Positions 10,701 through 19,900 of a DNA stretch of 64,000 nt are shown in pieces. The DNA lies in assembly GCF_937616625.2 (NCBI RefSeq), contig NC_065570.1, positions 13,588,001 to 13,652,000 of the forward strand. The letters are read 5' to 3'. Under the pieces are notes generated by a model. That model saw only the letters and a program-made list of their open reading frames with translations, made no database searches and was not told the origin of the DNA. This DNA comes from Mercurialis annua (Eukaryota; Streptophyta; Magnoliopsida; Malpighiales; Euphorbiaceae). Positions within the stretch are counted from its first letter, which is position 1; each line of letters starts with the position of its first letter. A program made the translations under genes and the position numbers.

Positions 10701-11598
10701 TTTCTACTTCTTCAGCGATTATTTTCTGTTTTTCTTCCGAGAACTTCCTTTTCTTTTGCTTCACTGGGTTCGCCGCTTCTGCTACATTTAGATCATGAGT
10801 AATGACTTGGGGGTCTATTCCGACTATTTCTGATGCGTTAGCAGCGAAGGTTTTGACGTTGTTTTTCAGCATGGCCGCGATTTCGCTTTCGATCTTTGGG
10901 TTCATGTTTGCGCCGAGATTTACTCTTTTCTCCTTGTCGAGTTGGAGTTTCTTTGTTTCGCCTTCAGGTGCTGTTTCTTTTTCTTCGATGTCGTGATTAA
11001 GGATTTCTTCTATTGCCATTGCTTCGCCTGATTCTTTTATTGCTTGTTCGTAGCACTTTTTCGCCTCGGCTCGGTTTCCTTGTATCGTGATAATTCCTTG
11101 TTTCGTCGGTATCTTCATGGTTAGTGCCTTTATGCTTGTCACGGCGGCTGAGTCGTGGAGGAAAGGTCTTCCCAGTATCGCGTTGTATGGCAGGTCGATT
11201 TCTACGACGCTAAACCGTGTAGGTAATTCCTCGCTTTTCCTTGTTCTTCCTAGCTTGACGTCGAGTGTAATTGTTCCGTTGGGCTTAATTGGCAAGCCCC
11301 CAAATCCTACCACAGGCGTGGCATTTCTTTTTAGTTCCGCTAAGTCTCCTCCTAGGCTTTCGTAGGCCTTTTTTGTTATTAGGTTTATTGCGCTTCCTTC
11401 ATCGATCAGGATTCTCTCAACGTTCCAGTGTTCGATGATCATGGCCACTACCAGAGCTTCGTTGTGCTCTTCAGCTATTCTCCCGAAGTCCTCCCCGTCA
11501 AAAGTTACTGGCGGAAGAGTTGAGAGTTCTGTTGCTTTTCGTTTTCTCTGTGACGTTTGATCCTTCAGGTTTACTCTTTCAGAAGTCATCTTCTTCAA
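7755..11598 (-). pseudogene. pol: E1 pol (protease, reverse transcriptase, two RNase H domains, integrase), two breaks, gag missing
   Basis: The frame opens at 11598 and reaches the protease motif ILIDEGSAINLI within about 55 codons. Reverse transcriptase follows, with CVDYTDLN, YSLADAAQGYHQI, MPFGLKNAGATYQ and YVDD (near 10300). Next come the retroviral-type RNase H (LYLYISTTHETIG) and an archaeal-type RNase H (LHVDGASNEKGAGAG). The integrase has an HHCC-type zinc region, GIDIVGPF, IADNGKQF and GMTEVTNRT as D, D and E sites. Two lesions break it. One is a +1-nt shift near 9588, between the RNase H domains. The other is a stop at 8988-8990 where neighbouring sequence suggests tryptophan (TGG to TAG). 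The protease has DEG instead of the usual D-T/S-G, as also in E2 and E3, so this may be a family trait. Confidence 0.88.
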
Positions 11599-11655
11599 TG
11601 AGATTTGTTTTTGAGTTCAGAAAAGCTCCTTCTTTTGAAGTTTAGTTAAGCTTTT

Positions 11656-11671
11656 CCCACAGACGGCGCCA
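11656..11671 (-). other. E1 primer binding site
   Basis: On the - strand TGGCGCCGTCTGTGGG begins two bases inside the 5' LTR. The first nine or ten bases match the complement of the plant tRNA-Asp 3' end; the rest diverges. The same site occurs in E2 and, mutated, in E3. Confidence 0.7.
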
Positions 11672-11673
11672 AT

Positions 11674-12266
11674 TGATGGAGTCTGCCTTCTGAACCGGTG
11701 AGTGAACCTGCAAAACAGGGTAGAAGCTAACCGGACGGTGGTTGTCCGATTAACTCTCTGATGCTAAAGTCAGTCTAGAGCTTTGAGCAGCGTTTTGAGT
11801 ATATGAATGTAATTGTCATTCTAGGCATACCTCGTGCTCCTTTTATAGTATTCGAATATACCTAGTAGAGTTGTATTAGGCAGGTGAATCCTACTTTATA
11901 GGGATTCGGTAGTATCGTAGAGATTCTCCTGATTTGTCGAGATCTACCTTAATCTGGTAAGAGTCCTATTTAGGAACGTCTTCCTGAATAGTCTTATCTT
12001 CCTAAAGTAGAGCTTATCCTTCCATATGTAGTGTTTGTGTCCGAATAGGACAATATTTCCATACTTAGTCGTTTACCCGAATCCCGGACCTGACGCGCTT
12101 TCGGCGGATCATGTGGGATTCGGTCTTTATTAGTGTGTTACCGAATCTTAGAGATCCGGCATCTCCTTCATATCTTTCGGTCTTCAGGGGGAGTCCGGTG
12201 TCGCCTGAGAGTGGATCTCCTGCAACTCGGCTCCATTATACTTACAGTAGGATTCGGTATCCATCA
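11674..12266 (-). repeat. E1 5' LTR
   Basis: 593 bp, nearly identical to the 3' LTR. A TATA box on the - strand (TTTTATA at 11841-11847 on +) points transcription leftward, away from the hnRNP gene. The right edge abuts the target duplication ACTCC at 12267-12271. Confidence 0.93.
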
Positions 12267-12528
12267 ACTCCTAACTAGAACCTTATATTACTCTAAAATA
12301 AAAAAAATAGAATAAAAGAATAAAAAGAAAAGAAATATAAAATGAAGAGAATAGGAAAGTCACCATCTTCACCATCTTTCTGAATCCCATATCGTAACTT
12401 TGTTACATGAGAGGATAGCCAAGCCCAAGCCTCTCTTTATTCACAAATTAGCTTAGCTATAAATATAAATATATATATTTATATGCATATGCACTCACAT
12501 ATATTACAAACTTAAATATATATATATA

Positions 12529-12536
12529 TATAAATA
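12529..12536 (+). promoter_or_regulatory. Probable TATA box of the hnRNP gene
   Basis: TATAAATA ends a run of TA dinucleotides and is followed by an ACAAAACAAGAG leader and a CT-rich 5' UTR (to 12960). The upstream 12272-12528 stretch is AT-rich with no coding content. A leader intron appears at 12961-13130 (AAG|GTATTA to TGTGCAG), ending three bases before the start codon. Confidence 0.5.
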
Positions 12537-13132
12537 CAAAACAAGAGTCTAGAGAGAAACAATCTAGTTCACCATTTTAATCTTTGTTATCTTCCATTGT
12601 TTCTGTGATGTATAAAATCTGGAACTAATATTCATTTTTGTCTGTCTTATAAATATATAATCAACCATAGGAATTACTACAATTTAGAAGAATATATTAG
12701 ATAGGTAGAGAAAAAGAGAGGGAGAGAGCAAAAAAAGAGGGTCTCTCTCACCCTCTCTTATGCCTCCTTTCATCAGATCTTTCTATATTTCTTTTGGTCT
12801 GTAAATACTTTTTTCTTTCTGGGTTTTCGATCTTCTTACTCATTCATTCATCAAATTTGATCTTCCAGAGGTTACATGTTTGCTTTTTGATTCAATCCAA
12901 GACTGCCCATTTACTCTCTGTTTCTAAATATCCAAGCTTTGTTTTGTTTCTTTTGCCAAGGTATTACGTTTCTTATTGTTGTGTTGTGCATTGTTTTTGT
13001 TATCTTATGTTGCCATCTGATTGTGGGTGCCAATTTAGATCTGTTGTTTGATTGCGAAACGATGCGAAATGGTTTCGTTTCGATGGTGTTTTGGTTGTAT
13101 GATTGTTTTGTTGATGGATTTTGTGTGCAGAA

Positions 13133-16100
13133 ATGGAAATGGAGCTTGGAAAATTGTTTATTGGTGGGCTTTCTTGGGATACGAATGAGGAGCGTTTGAG
13201 GGAGTATTTTCAATCGTTTGGCGAAGTTATGGAAGCTGTCATAATGAAAGATCGCGCTACAGGGCGTGCCCGTGGCTTTGGTTTTGTTGTTTTTGCTGAC
13301 CCTGCTGTAGCTGAGAGGGTTTTGATGGAAAAACACCTTATAGATGGTAGACATGTAAGTTTTTATTTATATTTGAATTTGTGTCCTTGATTTTTCCCTT
13401 CTGTTGTTTTGAATCATAATTGGAATAACAACTACTGATATTTATGATGCTCTATTGGTTAACAGCCAATTCAGTAGTATTGATGGAGGTACTTTATTGG
13501 TCATATGTCACCATCAGACAAATATAAAATACTGGAACAATATCTATATCTTCAGCCTTCAGAGGACAGCAAAGTATTAGTTCCTTAGATGCAGGACCTA
13601 CTGTTTGATTGTGTCCAAGTTCACATTTTGGAAAATGTAAATGCCGAAAAGAAAATTTAATTTCAATGTAACAGAATCAGGCACATTTATAAAACTGACT
13701 GTTTTTGTTTAAAAGGGAAGTAACTGGCTGAATGATAGTGAATTTAATTGGAAGGCAGAGTTAGTTGTCAATGAAAAGGATGGTAACTAATCTTATTGTA
13801 TAGACTGTTGCTAATGGGAAAAATGTGGGTGCTATACATGAATTTGGTAACATAGAATTGAATTTTTCTAGTTAAGGAATATGTCTATAGGATTTTATTG
13901 CGAATACCTTGAGGTTGGTAGGGTCGCAACTGCTAATTATTTTCTTTAGAATTGAAATACCAAATGGTTGCTTGTTCAGGCATCAGTTGTTAAGCCGCCG
14001 AATGATTCTATGCAGCATTTTACAAGCAAATGAGGCATGTGCAACATGAACAATAATAAAACATAGTTTCTATTTTTCATTTAAGTTTAAGCCGCATTAG
14101 CAGAGAGTTCCACTATCATTGTGGATGGAAATTTTAATGACTTTCATGGGCAAAGCTGAGAAGATATGACCTTCACTCATTACTCATTTATGGTCATTGC
14201 ATAAGGCTTTGGTTATTTTTCAATTGCATTACCACGCAAGGAGATTGAAAATACGTTTTTATGTAAACATGAAAATGTGGTGTGAACTTTTTGTTATTTC
14301 AATTATCAGGTAGAGGCGAAGAAGGCAGTTCCTAGGGAGGATCAGAACATTATGAACAGAAACAGTAGCAGCAGCTGCTTACATGGATCACCTGGTCCAG
14401 CTCGTACTAAGAAGATATTTGTAGGAGGTTTAGCATCTACAGTCACAGAGAGTGACTTTAAGAAATACTTCAGTCAGTTTGGGATAATTACTGATGTTGT
14501 GGTTATGTATGACCACAACACTCAAAGGCCAAGAGGGTTTGGATTTATCACTTATGATTCGGAGGAAGCAGTGGATAAAGTGCTCCGCAAAGTCTTTCAT
14601 GAACTCAATGGTAAAATGGTTGAGGTGAAGCGGGCTGTCCCCAAAGAACTGTCTCCTGGGCCAACTCGGAGCCAGTTAAGTGGGTATAATAACTACAGTC
14701 CAGGTAGAGTAGGCAGCATCATGAGTAGTTACACTCAGGGATATAATCCGAATGCAGCTGGAGGACTTGGTGTTAGATTGGATGGTAGGTTTAGTCCTGT
14801 TACTGTTGGCCGTAGTAACTTTTCTCCATTAGGTCATGGATTTGGGATGGGGGTAAATTTTGAGCAAGGGCTGAGTTCTAGTTATGGAGGAAATCCAAAC
14901 ATTAGTTCTAACCTGGTCTACGGGCGACTGAGTCCTTCATATAGTGGAAACTCAAACAAGTATGATAACCATATTGGGTATAATGGAAGCAATGGTGGAA
15001 ATAGTTCCGTCTTGAATCCAACAGCTCGAGCTTTGTGGGGTAATGAAAGCATTATAAATGCTTCAAGCTCCACAAACTCTAGCTTTATGGTCTCTGGAAC
15101 TGGGAACTCAGGAATGAGTTCGTTTGGCAGTTTTGGAGGACTCTGGGGTTCCTCATCTAGTTCCGGACAAAGTGGAGGTGCTGGCTCTGCTTTTAATAAT
15201 GGCAGTCTTGGCTACAATAGTGGTGATATCAGTGTTGGTCTTGGAGGGATAGGGTATGGAAGGAGCAGAGGGACAAGTGCTGCACCATTTTCATCTTATA
15301 CTGTATCAGATGACGCCTACGACAGACCTTATTCAGACATTTATGAAAATGCCTCAATGTATGGGGGATCTGCTTGGCAATCTTCACCTTTAGAGCTAGA
15401 AGGGTCTGCATCTTTTGGCTTTGGGCTTGGAAGTGCAGCTTCAGATGTTGTGACTAAAAATTCTGCTGGTTATGTTGGTGGTTATAGTGTTTCAAATAGA
15501 CAAGCAAATAGAGGTAATTTTTCCGTCTTTCAATTCTTTTAAGCTTACAAGAAATTAATACTATTAACTCGCCACTTCTAAAAATTAAGTCGGAAGAAAA
15601 GTATCGGAAGCTGTAGAACTACATTTTCTGAGCAGTTCTTTTATTATTTTTTATTAGAGCATTATGGCCAAGGTAAACATATAGTATACTGGGAATTTTT
15701 AAAAAAAAGTGTGCATTTTAAGAATTTAGGAAAACCATTTGATTCTAGCTTCTTTCACTCTCTCTTTTGATATTTGTTATTATAGTTTTAATTGCATGTT
15801 TAACGATCTATGTCAGTTGCCAGAGGTTGCTGACGCATGAGATTGGATCTCTTTTTTAAAATGAAATGTACATGCCTTTCTGCTCCGTTTTGTCCTTTAA
15901 GCCATTATGTCAGTTATGTATTACATATAGAACCGCACTTGAGATTTTCAGCTAATAGATATTTGTTATTCGGTTTTCTGCTGAAATTCATGAACACTTT
16001 TGTCATTCTGATAACTCCTTCCACTCTAATTATGATATTTAAGTTACATTAAGACTCGTGTAGCCCTTGTTTTGTAATGAGTTTTGCTTTCATTCACGGA

Positions 16101-16362
16101 GCTTATGATTAGATGGAGTAATTTCAGGTGACTTTTGTTTAATTTGTTTGAACAAAAGTTAGCAGGTTCCTCTGTTGTTTCAAAAATAGAAACCTTATTT
16201 TCGAGGTAGGTTTTAATGCATTTTCCAAAGAGGTCAAATATGAAGGTTCTGATTATACGGTGATCATGAATTTTAAATGCTTTCTTGCAGAATTGAGATT
16301 GATATCATTGTTCTGGTATTTACATGCTGGTAATTTTGTTTCATTCAGGAATTGCAGCTTAG
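13133..16362 (+). CDS. RNP1: hnRNP/RNP1-type RNA-binding protein with two RRMs
   Basis: A host gene of three coding exons: 13133-13354, 14310-15513 and 16349-16362 (479 aa), plus a leader intron at 12961-13130. The start is the first ATG after the leader intron acceptor and gives MEMELGKLFIGG. RRM1 (about 5-80) has RNP2 LFIGGL and RNP1 RGFGFVVF. RRM2 (about 105-185) has IFVGGL and RGFGFITY. The remaining 290 residues are Gly/Ser/Asn-rich and low in complexity, as in plant hnRNP1-like and Musashi-type proteins. These bind pre-mRNA or mRNA and act in processing, export or stress-dependent translation. The last coding exon adds only NRGIAA to the stop, matching the conserved C-terminus of Arabidopsis RNP1-type proteins as I recall it; without that splice the protein would end GNFSVFQFF. 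All introns are GT-AG. E1 lies just upstream. Confidence 0.9.
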
Positions 16363-17010
16363 GATGATTGTGATGTGAATGTCAGGAGGATATATTGTAG
16401 GTCTGATGAAGCGGATTTCGTACATTTTCTTTGTCAAGAATTCGAAGTTTATATGAGAAGTTGATTAGAGCTAATCGGTTCGCCTGTTTTGATGAATTTA
16501 TCACAGAATGCACGAGGAATTCCCTGTAAGGTTTGAGCGTTGAGTTTTTTTTCTTTCTGTTATGATATAGGTTTTTTCGTTCTTGAAATTCGATTATGAT
16601 GTAAAATTGATTTGCGGGGTATACGCAGAATTACTGTATCATTCATCTTTGATGACAGTGATACAGCAAAGAATTAACATTTTCTTTTCTTTTATTTTCT
16701 GTTGTGATATCCAGCAAATTGCTGGTTATTGTCCAGCAAGTTATTTTTATAATGTATAAACATTTCTGTTCAGCAAATTGTAAAACATATTTGGTTAATA
16801 TATTAGTATTGATATCATCCAGAAAACTTAAACCAAAAACAAGTTAATTTATAGTTTATGATGTCCATTGACAATGTCAATACAGAGAGTAATATTTTTT
16901 TAAAGAAAGAATTTATTTTAATCCAAAAATAAAATTGATTGATTAGCTATTACATGAATCAAAATTTTAAATGGAACATAACTTATCCTTTTATGGAGTG
17001 TTTATCCCAC
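16363..17010 (+). other. 3' UTR and downstream region of the hnRNP gene
   Basis: T-rich sequence after the stop codon at 16360-16362. The 3' UTR probably runs to around 16700, but no poly(A) site can be fixed. The rest is AT-rich intergenic DNA with no supported gene. Confidence 0.45.
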
Positions 17011-17165
17011 ACAACGGATGTACTACGTCATTTTCACAACAAGCCAATAATTATTTGCGATAATTTTTTTTTATTACTTATTTTTTTATTATTAAATATT
17101 TGCACATGACTAATGTCTTATTGGTTTGTTGCACGAATGACGTGGCGCAAACATTGCGTTGTATA
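17011..17165. mobile_element. Small foldback (MITE-like) element
   Basis: Inverted repeats flank an AT-rich centre. ACGTCATTTTCACAACAAGC followed by CAATAA on the left (from 17025) pairs with TTATTGGTTTGTTGCACGAA followed by TGACGT on the right (ending 17142). The pairing continues outward with ACAACG and CGTTGT. The ends and target duplication are not clear, so the superfamily is not assigned. Confidence 0.45.
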
Positions 17166-17293
17166 ATTATTCCGTTTTATGATACTAATCTTGATCTACA
17201 AGAGCCATTTGAGTTAATAAAAAAAAAAAGGAGCTACCATGTTTTGTTGTCCACTAACATGCTTCACACTAATACAACAATTGGTTGCCATAA

Positions 17294-17422
17294 CATTTTC
17301 CAGTTGGACTATTAGCCTAATGTCATTATTTTCTGCACCTGTCACATATGTCCATTGTTTCTTTTCATTTTCCTGTGATCTGCTACATAACCGACGGCCC
17401 ATTCCAAGACTTCATTTATAAG
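17294..17422 (+). repeat. Left copy of a long duplication flanking E3
   Basis: About 129 bp ending exactly at the TGATAACA start of the E3 5' LTR. The same sequence, with scattered differences and one extra internal 35-bp duplication, occurs at 25746-25906 directly after the truncated right end of E3. Shared landmarks are TTGGACTATTAGCCTAATGT, CACATATGTCCATTGTTTCT and CCCATTCCAAGACTT. Confidence 0.75.
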
Positions 17423-18030
17423 TGATAACAATATAAATGGAACAATCTCAAAAAGAACTGAATTGAGTATCCTCACCTCCATAACCGATATTACCCAAGG
17501 CGATAAACAAATGCAAACACCAAGCACCTGATCGGCCAACCGAGAAGGACTTACCGTAGAATAAGATATCATCTCGGCAGACCGAGCAAACCCCAGAAAT
17601 AAAAGGCTCGCTCGGCCAACCGAGCAGGATCCCTCAAAACACAATGACCATCTCGGCCAAGCCGAGCAGGATTTGCCCTGATTACAAGGACAGAGTCTGA
17701 CAGAAGGTACTCTAACATTTCCAACATTCTCTGTACAGACAAAGAGAACTACATCAGATCTGTCGGCCCAGACAAAAAGGCAACAAAGGAGCATAGTATA
17801 AAAGACTTAGGAAAAGTAGGTAAAAAATGTTAATACTCTTTTCTCTCAAACCCTTAACTCTTTTCACTTCACACTTCTTTCTTTCACTAAAACGATTACT
17901 GACTTGACTGTCGGAAAAATTTGCTGGAATCCCCTTCCGGCGCCCTTCTAACTGTTGCGTTGTGTTTTTCAGGTACTTCCCTGAAGGCATATCCGGACCT
18001 TAGACGACCAGCTCCATCCGCAAGTTTTCA
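17423..18030 (+). repeat. E3 5' LTR
   Basis: Begins TGATAACA, like the E2 LTR read on its own strand, and ends just before the degraded PBS. A TATA box TATAAAA lies at 17797-17803. Repeated CTCGGCCAACCGAGCAGG-like units occur at about 17530-17680. The 3' part (GGAATCCCCTTCCGGC near 17926) is shared with the E2 LTR. Confidence 0.8.
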
Positions 18031-18032
18031 TT

Positions 18033-18048
18033 TAGAGCCGTCTATGGG
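18033..18048 (+). other. E3 primer binding site, mutated
   Basis: TAGAGCCGTCTATGGG corresponds to TGGCGCCGTCTGTGGG of E1 and E2 with three changes, two of them G-to-A. It lies two bases after the LTR end. Confidence 0.65.
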
Positions 18049-18098
18049 AAAGAAAGTAAGAAAGTTTTCCTTTTTTTCTCACCGTCGGGCAGTAGAAA

Positions 18099-19900
18099 AT
18101 GAGTAGAGTAAAAGATGATGACCCTCTCACAAAAGAAACAAACACCCAAAAAAACACCACTGAGAATTGGCTCAATGCTCTTGCATGCAATAGCTCGTCC
18201 TGTCCAGTAACAACCTCTAGGGGTGGTACTCACCTGGGCTCAACATCTGGAGTTACTACTCACTACCCCTGGGGAATGCCCTTCTCAGGATCTATCCCAT
18301 CGACCTCATTTGTCACACCCACACTTCAGAAACCCTATAAAATTTCCCTACGACCTGGCATAGCGCCCACCAATGTAACATTCACCCCGGTGATTACTGC
18401 TAACCCTTTGTCTACACCTGTAACCGAGAACCAAAACCCAACCCTGGCCCAAATACAAGATTACATCGAGTTGCATAGTCGGCAACTGGCATTCCTCCCA
18501 CAGGTCCAGCAGGGCCATACTCGACCTCCCTCTCAAACCACCTCCCGAGGAAACATCACCACACCCCCCATACGTGCCAACAACACCTCCTCATCCTCCA
18601 GAATTTTCCCAAGGGGAAAGTCGATGACGCCACCCCGGTAAAACCCCAGCAAGAACACCAAATCCCAAGGAATGAACGCATGAACCAGACCGGTCATAAA
18701 ACACCCGAAGAGACAAGAAAAATGGCAAAAAGAGTAGAAATCGAGGAGAGCGTACATAGCTCGGGTGCGGGGTCAGGCCAGAAGAAAAATTTGGAGTAGG
18801 AAATAACAGAAAGGGTGCGAACCGAGATGAAAAAGTTCAAAATGAGGGAACCAGAAAGCACAAGCTTCCTAAATATTGCAAACCCGTTGTCGGCAGAAAT
18901 CTGAGATGAGCATTTCCCCCTGAATTACAAAACACAACAGTTGGATGACTACAACGGAACAGGAGACCCCATCACCCACCTAAGTTATTTTCAGGTAGTC
19001 ATGATGGTACAAAGCCTATCCGAAGCAACAATATGCAAACTGCCCCCCAACAACTCTAAAGTACCAGCAGCTATATGGTACCAAAGTTCAAAGCAAGGAT
19101 TCATTCGAAGTTTCGACGAGTTAGCAAGGGCCTTCTGAACTCATTTTGCCCCGAGCATATAGCGCAAAAAGAAATCCAGTGACATCAAGCTTTGCTACCA
19201 GAAACCGAGTGAAAGTTTGCAAAGTTTTATCGCTAGATTCAATGTCAAGGCGGTCGAAGTGGAAAATTTGAATGATGATACCGTGATAGACGCACTGAAA
19301 GACAACACAACAATGACAGCTTTCCGAGACAACCTAATAACAAATCATGTACAAACATACTCCCAATTGATGGACCGGGCATGGAACTACATACATTTAG
19401 ATGAAGAGCAACGGAGAAAAGATGCTCACCCGGCTGTACAAGCCCACACACAAAGGACAACGTTCAGCAGAATAACAGGCAAGACAGGTTTAGACCGAGA
19501 GAATCATGACAGCCTATACCTCTTCGGATAGAAACATACCGACCAATCAAAATAGAAGATCAAGCCTTCATTCCTATGAACACATCAAGATCACACATCT
19601 TGATGTGGATCCAATTCAACAAAGAGCCAGTCTGATACCCACCCAGGTTGTAATACGAGGGGGACAGAAAGAAGTAGTGCCAATTTCATGATGGGCATGG
19701 ACATGTCACCGACGAATGTGGAAGTTTGAATTAAAAAGCAATAGACCGACTGGTGCAAATGGGTCGCCTAAAGATTTCGTAGCACTGAGCAAAAGCTATA
19801 ACTCGGGAGGAAATAACCGAGGAGAGCAAAGCAACAAAAGAGAATAGGAGCCACCACCGAAGAGGCAAAATATAGCAGGTGTAATTAATAGCAGGGGGCA
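18099..19900 (+). pseudogene. gag: E3 gag, decayed
   Basis: Starts MSRVKDDDPL, aligning with the E2 start MSRVEGEDPG. A proline- and threonine-rich N-terminal region follows, then the Retrotrans_gag-type core (DDYNGTGDPITHLSYFQVV, AAIWYQSSKQG, LITNHVQTYSQLMDRAWNY). Stops interrupt it near 18639, 18900, 19136 and 19529. At the position where E2 has a stop codon this copy retains CAA (glutamine, YSQLMDR), showing the ancestral codon. Confidence 0.8.

Larger units (their letters stand above)
4349..12266 (-). mobile_element. E1: complete Ty3/gypsy Tat-type retrotransposon, lacking gag, with antisense gene
   Basis: A 7918-bp element bounded by two 593-bp LTRs and flanked by the 5-bp duplication ACTCC (4344-4348 and 12267-12271). 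By eye the LTRs differ at about six positions (about 99% identity), so the insertion is young. On the - strand the order is 5' LTR, PBS, protease, reverse transcriptase, two RNase H domains, integrase, then a gene on the opposite strand, polypurine tract and 3' LTR. Dual RNase H and an extra gene next to the 3' LTR are characteristic of the Tat lineage. The gag region is absent: the pol reading frame opens about 60 bp after the PBS, directly at the gag-protease boundary. Confidence 0.92.

Noticed and set aside
12794..13199. ORFs upstream of the hnRNP start
   Set aside because: They overlap the 5' UTR and leader intron, are low-complexity and have no domain.
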